A stretch of DNA of 64,000 nt from Clostridium fermenticellae. Its GTDB lineage: Bacteria > Bacillota > Clostridia > Clostridiales > Clostridiaceae. The position numbers were made by a program, and so were the translations under genes. Of the stretch, positions 58,310 through 64,000 are shown piece after piece. The stretch covers positions 2,190,183 through 2,254,182 of the forward strand of contig NZ_CP032416.1 of the NCBI RefSeq assembly GCF_003600355.1. The letters are read 5' to 3'. Position 1 is the stretch's first letter; the number at the start of each line of letters is the position of its first letter. The notes under the pieces were generated by a model. That model searched no databases, was not told where the DNA came from, and worked only from the letters and a program-made list of their open reading frames with translations.

Positions 58310-59884
58310 CTATTCCATAACTGGCCTATTCTCCACTAATTTCTTTGATATACATTTTCCTGTTTTTGTTACACATAATCCGCCTTTACAAGTACATCGA
58401 AGAGAAGCAGGTAATTCTTTTCCAACCCTCAGCATAGTTTCAATGCTCTCCTCAAGAGGAATAATCGGGTTAAATCCCCAGACAACCATGTTAGCTGATA
58501 ATGCAGCATTAGTTAATGCACTTACGTTACGACTTATACATGGTATTTCTGTTAATCCCCCGACGGGATCACAAATTAATCCCAGCATATTTTGCATAGC
58601 CATTGAAGCAGCTTTAAATGATTGTTCAACTGTTCCTCCAAGTAATTGAACTATTCCTGCCGCAGCCATACAACTTGCCGATCCATTTTCTGCCTGACAT
58701 GCTGCCACCTCAGCTCCAAAAGTAGCTTGATTTGCTATAAATACTCCTACTAATCCAGCAGCTAATAATCCTTTAATTATTTCATCTTGTGATAATCCCA
58801 TTCCCTCTCCAATAGAAATAATAGCTGCAGGTAAAACTCCACTCGAACCAGCTGTTGGTGAGGCTACAACAATATTGTGAGCACAGCTGTTTTCCATTAC
58901 TGCAATAGCACACAGCACAGCATCATTTAAAAGTCCGGTTGGTACAGATTTAACGATTTTTATATTTTCTTGCATTTCTCTAGCTTTATAAGGCAAAAAA
59001 CCAAAAAGAGGCGTTGTTCTTGAATCTGGTGGAAAAGTAGAATTTTTCATAACTTCAAAAGTATGTGCAGCGACTTTCCAAACATCTTCCCTTGATGATT
59101 CTCCAATTGAACACTCATATTCAATCGCCATTTCCCATATAGACTTGTTTTCCCTTTTAGAATATTCCAAAGCTTCTGATGCAGTAGAGAAAACAGGATT
59201 TGGATTTGTTTGCATTGCAATCGGCATAATTACAGGAGCTTTTCTAATCCATTTAACACCAGCAACATCCTTAAGGACAAAAATATTGCCTTCAATTGAT
59301 TCCACGTATTCAGAAATTATAAACAAAGTTAATCCTTCTAAAGTCACACTTTTTATTTTTGCTTTCTTGATATCTAATTTTTTCTTAACTTCATCCGCTG
59401 CTTGATCTTTACAACAAACAAACATCTGTTCCTGGCTTCCATCAATATAAACAGGAAATCCTTCCATTTCTACAATTTCAAACATTCCACCTCCTGTGGA
59501 AAAAGTCAGTACAGAAAGTTCGATTTCGTCATTTTCATTATAAACATTAATAAGTGCTTCATTAGGATGTCTTGAGAAAAGAGATTCTTTTGAAAACCAG
59601 ATTTCTTTTCCTGATCCGGTAGCAATTTCTACTGCATCTTTTACTTTAGGCTCGTCAGTTGTGTAGCCTAAAAGACCTCCTGTAAATCCAAAATTTGAAC
59701 CTTGTCCGATATAAGTTTCTGGATAAGCTCCATTTTCATCAAAAATAACATTTGCTTTTTGGATCTCTCTGCCAAATAACAATCTAGTCATTAGTCCAAT
59801 TCTGACACATCCAGCTGAATGCGAACTTGAAGGGCCTGACATAATCGGTCCTAAAACGTCATTGAATATACTATGATTTATCAT
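58310..59884 (-). CDS. sdaA: L-serine ammonia-lyase, iron-sulfur type, single chain
   Basis: A 524-residue enzyme that deaminates L-serine to pyruvate with a 4Fe-4S cluster. The beta domain comes first (LGPIMSGPSSSHSAGCVRIG) and the alpha domain second (VVASPTAGSSGVLPAAI, ENGSASCMAAAG, ICDPVGGLTEIPC), fused in one chain as in E. coli. Cysteines for the cluster are in SCAHN, CDPVGG and the C-terminal Cys-rich end. Start ATG 59884; a GTG at 59896 overlaps the GGGAGG site. Product pyruvate could feed the pfl pathway. Confidence 0.94.
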   Translation of the reverse strand: MINHSIFNDVLGPIMSGPSSSHSAGCVRIGLMTRLLFGREIQKANVIFDENGAYPETYIGQGSNFGFTGGLLGYTTDEPKVKDAVEIATGSGKEIWFSKESLFSRHPNEALINVYNENDEIELSVLTFSTGGGMFEIVEMEGFPVYIDGSQEQMFVCCKDQAADEVKKKLDIKKAKIKSVTLEGLTLFIISEYVESIEGNIFVLKDVAGVKWIRKAPVIMPIAMQTNPNPVFSTASEALEYSKRENKSIWEMAIEYECSIGESSREDVWKVAAHTFEVMKNSTFPPDSRTTPLFGFLPYKAREMQENIKIVKSVPTGLLNDAVLCAIAVMENSCAHNIVVASPTAGSSGVLPAAIISIGEGMGLSQDEIIKGLLAAGLVGVFIANQATFGAEVAACQAENGSASCMAAAGIVQLLGGTVEQSFKAASMAMQNMLGLICDPVGGLTEIPCISRNVSALTNAALSANMVVWGFNPIIPLEESIETMLRVGKELPASLRCTCKGGLCVTKTGKCISKKLVENRPVME

Positions 59885-60026
59885 TTTTTCATACACCTCC
59901 CGTAAATCTAAAAACGCTCGTCTGTTATATCTTTTACTTCAACTGTTTTACTTCATTCTTTGTCCATAGTGATGTCGTTTCTCCTCATAATTCCGCCTCC
60001 TTTTTCCTCTACAGGGAACATGTAGC
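59885..60026 (-). other. Leader region of the serine dehydratase gene
   Basis: A strong AAAGGAGGCGGAATT site heads an 11-codon frame (MRRNDITMDKE) that meets TGA; the same frame continues 14 codons after it. Probably a remnant or a short leader. No other gene is seen. Confidence 0.3.
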
Positions 60027-60255
60027 TTAGCCCTCCCGGAGTATGGCAAGAGGAGTACCATAAACATATATTGTTTTATCACCTAATATTATAGTATCGC
60101 CATCCTGAATATAAATACTGATTTTGTAATCTTTCCACGTTTCCGGTCTATCAGGTTTTGTTGTATTATACATAATTCAGCAAGTTCATCTTTACCTTTA
60201 ATCTTAAGTGTTTGACCTAAGTTCCCACCAGCAATGAGCTTTACTTCTCCAGCTA
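60027..60255 (-). pseudogene. Frameshifted remnant downstream of the PLD gene
   Basis: One frame reads EVKLIAGGNLGQTLKIKGKD up to ELAEL, then a +1/-1 change gives PDRPETWKDYKISIYIQDGD and ends TPLAILREG before TAA. It looks like the C-terminal half of a beta-rich protein, perhaps phage- or wall-related; I cannot name a family. It begins directly after the PLD-like stop. Confidence 0.45.
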
Positions 60256-61029
60256 TGTACTAATATATTTTATATGTCTGTTTGACATTAATAAAAAGCA
60301 TAAAACAAAAACTCCAATAGACGATATTAAACCTCCTAATGACAAATAATTATAAAATGATACATTGAAATTATTGTTATTTGTCAAAAAATAAGGAACA
60401 AGTACAATCCAAGAGATAGTTAAAGTTGTCTTCTTCCAACTATTTAGATTAGCTTTTATCAAATTGATATCAATATCTAAAATACTATCAACTTCAGTAT
60501 TCTGATTATAGGGTTCTGATTCTATCTCTCTATATAGCGGTAATTTTTTTAGAATGTTTTGTATATCAATAACCTTTCTAGCATCTATTCTACCTGTTCT
60601 TTCATTATTACAAATATCTTTAAAATCTATAACTGTTTTATTCACTAAGCTAGTATCATTTATAAAGACTCCATATTCAAGATTTCTATTAAACCCTGAA
60701 GGCGTTAAATTTGCAGATGTAATAATAGAATACCTGTCATCAAAAATATAAATTTTTGCATGAAGTATCTGGCAGTTAGACACTTCATCTTCTTGCTCTG
60801 TTATAGTTTTAAAAGCTTCTATATCTGAGGATCTTTTATAAAAGTTAGGCATACTAAAATTTGAAATAAAATCCACTTTAACATTTGCTTTTTTGTCACT
60901 ATAAATATTGTTTACTATTTCTGATTTTACATAAGGTGCGCACAATCTTATTCTCGATTTACTATCTGCTACCAAATTATAAAATCTATCATTTATAGGT
61001 TCACTTATTATTTCAATCAAATAACCCAT
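60253..61029 (-). CDS. PLD-like (HKD) protein with C-terminal membrane helices
   Basis: A 258-residue protein with one phospholipase-D-type active-site motif: LHAKIYIFDDRYSIITSANLT (His, Lys, Asp at the HxKx4D positions, then the S-A-N-L-T/ N-L-E-Y segment), so a dimer would be needed for catalysis. The C-terminus has two membrane helices (about 200-255). ATG 61029 touches the AAGGGG site with no spacer, so TTG 61020 may be the real start. Single-HKD proteins include nucleases and phospholipases; the membrane tail suggests a membrane-linked effector. Function not established. Confidence 0.7.
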   Translation of the reverse strand: MGYLIEIISEPINDRFYNLVADSKSRIRLCAPYVKSEIVNNIYSDKKANVKVDFISNFSMPNFYKRSSDIEAFKTITEQEDEVSNCQILHAKIYIFDDRYSIITSANLTPSGFNRNLEYGVFINDTSLVNKTVIDFKDICNNERTGRIDARKVIDIQNILKKLPLYREIESEPYNQNTEVDSILDIDINLIKANLNSWKKTTLTISWIVLVPYFLTNNNNFNVSFYNYLSLGGLISSIGVFVLCFLLMSNRHIKYIST

Positions 61030-61408
61030 CCCCTTAAAAAGTATAATAATATTCTAAAATATTACCCTATATATCTTTTATTTTCAATCCAATCTCATTC
61101 TTATGACTTAATATTGTATTTTTTGTATTTATACTACAAAAGTCTATATAACCTTTATTATGAAAGTACAAAACGGAGAAATAAAGGACAAATTCTCCTA
61201 AAAAGGTGACTTTTTCTATAAAAACTTTCGACCTATGCATTAAATTTTTAAGTACAATAGACTATAACAACTAAAATATATTGGGCTTCCCCTATAAACA
61301 AAAACAAAAATACACACCAGGAAATAAATAGGGAGTAGGCCTGTACTATAATTATTAGAATAAAAAATACCTACATTAGCTCATAAGTAGAAATTTAGAT
61401 TAGTTGCT
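61030..61408. other. Intergenic region with an imperfect inverted repeat
   Basis: No gene recognised. GGGCTTCCCCTAT (61283-61295) faces ATAGGGAGTAGGCC (61328-61341); this could be a remnant of a mobile element end. The remainder is AT-rich. Confidence 0.4.
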
Positions 61409-61642
61409 TCATGATACAAATTCAAATTGTATTTGAGATCTTTCATTTAGTTCTTCAGTATCTGTTAATTCCTTTATTGTTTCATTATCCATGCCTTTTT
61501 TTATTGCTCTCTTGACTATCTCTATAGTTTTTTCTTTTTTCCCTTTATCTTTTCCTTCATTTATTAAGCTTTTACCAAGTTCAGTCATTCCCAATTCTTT
61601 CCTTACCCTTTCTAAATCTTTTCCAGTCTGATGACTCAGCAT
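61409..61642 (-). pseudogene. C-terminal fragment of an Rpn-family nuclease/transposase-like protein
   Basis: 77 residues remain: TELGKSLINEGKDKGKKEKTIEIVKRAIKKG, the charged repeat region found near the end of Rpn/YhgA-like PD-(D/E)XK proteins. The nuclease core is missing. The frame can be followed a little upstream (RRSRAYESM) without a start. Confidence 0.65.
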
Positions 61643-61726
61643 TGATTCATAGGCTCTAGACCTTCTTAAATTTGCTTTTCCTTTGTTTGTCGTCTAGAAC
61701 TCAAAATGTATAAAGGAGGAACGAAA

Positions 61727-62059
61727 ATGATAAAAATCTGGCGCAATAATTGGTACTGGTTCGGAGGAATTCTTTTTGTAGCACTTTCTTTCCTTATGGG
61801 CTTTTGAGGGGTACGTTTACTAAGTCACATTCAAGTCATAATGGTTTTCAGCTGGATGGCTATTCTCGTTCACCAAGTTAAGGAATATGGATGGCCGGGC
61901 GGCTTCCCGGCGGTAACAAACATCATAAATTTCGGAGAAACAAAAACTCAAAATATCCCTTTTCTCAGAAGGAAATGTTCGGATATGCTGAAAAAAAAGC
62001 AAGAAAGATACTTGAAGAAGCTAATCACAAGTGATAGATACTTATTCTCATGTTACTAA
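61727..62059 (+). pseudogene. HXXEE-type membrane protein gene with an in-frame TGA
   Basis: A strong AAAGGAGGAACG site precedes ATG 61727 and NWYWFGGILFVALSFLMGF, then TGA at 61805-61807. The same frame continues with HIQVIMVFSWMAILVHQVKEY and GWPGGFPAV, the HXXE(E/Y) and PGGFP motifs of the HXXEE family. The TGA lies where a Trp codon (TGG) is expected, so a single nonsense mutation has split the gene. After about 61930 the sequence departs from the family, with another possible fragment (KEMFGYAEKKARKILEEANHK). Confidence 0.6.
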
Positions 62060-62111
62060 GAAGATGAAGGACAATACTATTAACATACTAGAGAATGAAA
62101 TATTAAAAAAA

Positions 62112-62141
62112 CTTCCGACATTATAAAATTTTAGTCGGAAG
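62112..62141 (-). terminator. Terminator of rlmD
   Basis: CTTCCGAC and GTCGGAAG, 14-base loop, followed on the minus strand by TTTTTTTAATA. Confidence 0.85.
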
Positions 62142-62190
62142 AATGTAGGAATTTTAAGTTTAAAAATCCTTATATATTTTGTAACACTGC

Positions 62191-63546
62191 TTATTTCCTA
62201 GATAGTTTCACAATAGTTTCCACATGATGTGTCTGCGGGAACATATCCATCAGCATTACTTTTCGAGTACAGTAACCTGCATCCATAAGAACCTTTAAAT
62301 CTATTACCAGGGTCTTAGGATTGCAGGAGACATAAATTATAGATGGCACATCAAATTTTATAACATATTGAAGTGCAGTAGGATGTACCCCCGGTCTCGG
62401 AGGATCAAGTATTATAACATCTGGTTTTTCCTGTACAGTCTTTATAACTTTTGCTACATCACCCGCAATGAACTTACAATTGTTTAGACCATTTAACTTT
62501 GCATTTTCATTTGCAGCTTTAATAGCTTCTTCTACAATCTCTATTCCAAATACCTTATTTGCCTTCTCTGCAACTATTTGTCCTATAGTTCCAGTACCAC
62601 AGTAAAGATCAAATACCACTTTTGAAGAAACATCGCCCAGAAATTCTTTTACAATACTATAAAGTCGCTCAGCTCCCTTGGAATTAGTCTGAAAAAATGA
62701 TTCCGGTGATATCTTAAATTTAAGTCCAAGAATTTCTTCTATTATATAATCTCTGCCATATAAAATATCCACACTATCCGCTCTAACTGTATCCGAAAAT
62801 CCATCGTTAATGGTATGCAATATGCCTTTTACATTACCATCATAGTCTATTTTTAAAAGCATTTCTTTAAATTCTTCTAAATCAAAATTAAACTCAGATG
62901 TGGTCACCAAATTTATAAGTATTTCAGACGTATTTTTTGCTTTTCTTATAACTAAGTTTCTTAAATAGCCTTCTCTTTTCATAACTCTATAATAAGGAAG
63001 CCCTTTTTCTCTGAAATATTCAACCACCGATGTGAGTATTTTTCTAAAATCACTATCTACAAGCTGACACTTTGAAACATTTACAATTCCAAAACTTCTG
63101 CCTTTTATATGCATGCCAAGTGTAAGCTCTCCTCCCTTTACTTCATCACCAAAGGAAAACTCCATCTTATTTCTGTATTCATATTCTTCAGGGCTTTTCT
63201 CTATACCCAAAAACCCAAAATCATGAATATCTGCATCATAAAAAAGTTTCAACACCTGTTTTTCTTTAAGCTCAAGCTGCTTTTCATAAGGTATGAACTC
63301 AGTAGTACATCCGCCGCATAAGTCAAAATGCTCACATACCGGGTCGATAGCATAATCAACATTTTGAATTACCTCAACAAGCTTAGCTTGAGCGTAATCT
63401 TTTTTCTTCTTAATTACTCTAGCTTTAGCACTTTGCCCTGTTACAGCATTTTTTATATAAGTTTTAATACCATCTAAAAAAGCTATACCAGTGCCTGGAA
63501 ATTCCATATCCTCTATAAAAAAATCATAAGTCTGGCCCTTTTTCAC
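62191..63546 (-). CDS. rlmD: 23S rRNA uracil-C5 methyltransferase (RlmD/RlmCD type)
   Basis: A 451-residue SAM-dependent methyltransferase that methylates U1939 (and possibly U747) of 23S rRNA. An N-terminal TRAM-like barrel is followed by a 4Fe-4S motif (Cys71, Cys77, Cys80 in [10 protein letters not shown]; fourth Cys in SKCQLVD), SAM motif [19 protein letters not shown] and the nucleophile Cys in YVSCNPKTL. The family name in Firmicutes is RlmCD; the exact target is inferred. It starts three bases after the RDD gene stop, an operon. Confidence 0.92.
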   Translation of the reverse strand: MKKGQTYDFFIEDMEFPGTGIAFLDGIKTYIKNAVTGQSAKARVIKKKKDYAQAKLVEVIQNVDYAIDPVCEHFDLCGGCTTEFIPYEKQLELKEKQVLKLFYDADIHDFGFLGIEKSPEEYEYRNKMEFSFGDEVKGGELTLGMHIKGRSFGIVNVSKCQLVDSDFRKILTSVVEYFREKGLPYYRVMKREGYLRNLVIRKAKNTSEILINLVTTSEFNFDLEEFKEMLLKIDYDGNVKGILHTINDGFSDTVRADSVDILYGRDYIIEEILGLKFKISPESFFQTNSKGAERLYSIVKEFLGDVSSKVVFDLYCGTGTIGQIVAEKANKVFGIEIVEEAIKAANENAKLNGLNNCKFIAGDVAKVIKTVQEKPDVIILDPPRPGVHPTALQYVIKFDVPSIIYVSCNPKTLVIDLKVLMDAGYCTRKVMLMDMFPQTHHVETIVKLSRK

Positions 63547-63549
63547 CTT

Positions 63550-63999
63550 TTATTCTTCCCCTTCTTTAGTATGTAATTTACTCATCTTTTGCCCTAACGT
63601 CTTATTGCGCTTTGAATTTTGCATTAATACAGGATATAAAACAGTTACAATCACAAATGCAATTAAATAAACACCTTCATAATCAGCAACATAATATCCA
63701 GCAAAAAGTCTCAAAATTATGTTAAATAAAAGTACTAATACTAATGAAATAATACCAATAGCTATTGTATCAATTACAGTTGACATAAACACTTTTGATA
63801 AAAAGCTGCTTTCTTTATGCTCCATATTTAAAAGTGAAGCCTTTGCTTTACTTGAGACAGCCAGTGTAGATTTTTCTGCTTTAACTATTTCAGAACCCTT
63901 ATTTGAACTTTCATTACTTGATGTATCGGTATTTTCCATATCTTTGTTTTCCATATCTTTGTTTTCCACATCTTTATCTTCAGCATCTTTGTCTTCAGC
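63550..63999 (-). CDS. RDD family membrane protein, 5' end outside the window
   Basis: The open frame continues to the right edge beyond the in-frame ATGs at 63969 and 63954. N-terminal residues are tandem ENKDM/AEDKD pentapeptides encoded by 15-base repeats (from about 63935 to the edge), then a Ser-rich stretch. Two or three membrane helices follow (VIDTIAIGIISLVLVLLF, YLIAFVIVTVLYPVLM), and the end NKTLGQKMSKL is the typical RDD closing motif. RDD proteins are often transporters or anchors of unknown role. It precedes rlmD by three bases. Confidence 0.75.
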   Translation of the reverse strand, partial: AEDKDAEDKDVENKDMENKDMENTDTSSNESSNKGSEIVKAEKSTLAVSSKAKASLLNMEHKESSFLSKVFMSTVIDTIAIGIISLVLVLLFNIILRLFAGYYVADYEGVYLIAFVIVTVLYPVLMQNSKRNKTLGQKMSKLHTKEGEE

Positions 64000-64000
64000 A

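Noticed and set aside
59952-59985. 11-codon frame with strong RBS before the serine dehydratase gene
   Set aside because: Too short and not rich in Ser or Gly codons to act as a clear attenuator leader; kept only as a note.
61283-61341. Inverted repeat as ends of an insertion sequence
   Set aside because: Arms are imperfect, only about 60 bases apart, and no target duplication or transposase is present.
61805-61807. TGA as a selenocysteine codon in the HXXEE frame
   Set aside because: The family has Trp here and no SECIS-like hairpin follows at the right distance.

Overview
The window is AT-rich DNA with short intergenic gaps, strong AGGAGG-type ribosome binding sites and anaerobe-type enzymes: pyruvate formate-lyase with its activase, hybrid-cluster protein, oxygen-sensitive L-serine dehydratase and an EFR1-type flavodoxin/ferredoxin. 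Together these point to a low-GC Gram-positive anaerobe, most likely Clostridium sensu lato. The species cannot be fixed from the sequence alone. I saw no rRNA, tRNA or CRISPR array.

Region 1 (1-13.6 kb) holds stress and ion homeostasis genes. It begins with a MalT-like regulator cut by the window edge, then peptidase T, a Crp/Fnr regulator, a hemerythrin-like protein and Hcp (nitric oxide/hydroxylamine defence). A complete potassium-uptake locus follows, read leftward: a 30-residue membrane peptide, kdpF, kdpA, kdpB, kdpC, kdpD, kdpE. Tandem 11-bp repeats upstream are candidate KdpE sites. kdpD has no usual start codon; its best start is ATA.

Region 2 (13.6-24 kb) holds cell-surface genes and repeats: a PhzF-like enzyme, an LTA-synthase-type sulfatase, a histidine phosphatase, a fragment of a large wall protein, a secreted SH3/CHAP-like/3D-domain protein lacking the CHAP cysteine, a DUF134 protein, an intact insertion sequence with a perfect 8-bp target duplication, and a glycosyltransferase. 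Two related palindromic repeats lie here and a third, minimal copy lies near 43.05 kb.

Region 3 (24-36 kb) starts with a ZTP (pfl) riboswitch and terminator controlling pflB-pflA. It continues with an Rrf2 regulator, a large M16 peptidase, truA, a MacAB-like efflux set and a Yip1 membrane protein.

Region 4 (36-48.4 kb) holds a chemoreceptor followed by a possible 20-residue cationic peptide, a monooxygenase-fold protein, bacteriohemerythrin, a Cu/Zn-SOD-family protein, a PAP2-GT2 pair facing UDP-galactopyranose mutase, a GNAT acetyltransferase, a TetR regulator with a divergent ABC exporter, and a pentapeptide-repeat protein.

Region 5 (48.5-64 kb) is accessory and partly decayed. Intact genes are a secondary-alcohol-type dehydrogenase, an amino-acid permease, TetR regulators, a YidC paralogue, an HD-domain protein, an SDR, an EFR1 protein, L-serine dehydratase, a PLD-like membrane protein, rlmD and an RDD-family gene cut by the window edge. 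Between them lie remnants of a Wadjet JetA gene, an ABC-F gene, an Rpn-type protein, an HXXEE-type protein and unassigned fragments. I found no convincing intact, undescribed multi-gene system. The best leads are regulatory (kdpD start, pfl promoter palindrome, paired TetR operators), the degenerate CHAP protein, the PLD-membrane protein and the small peptide ORFs.
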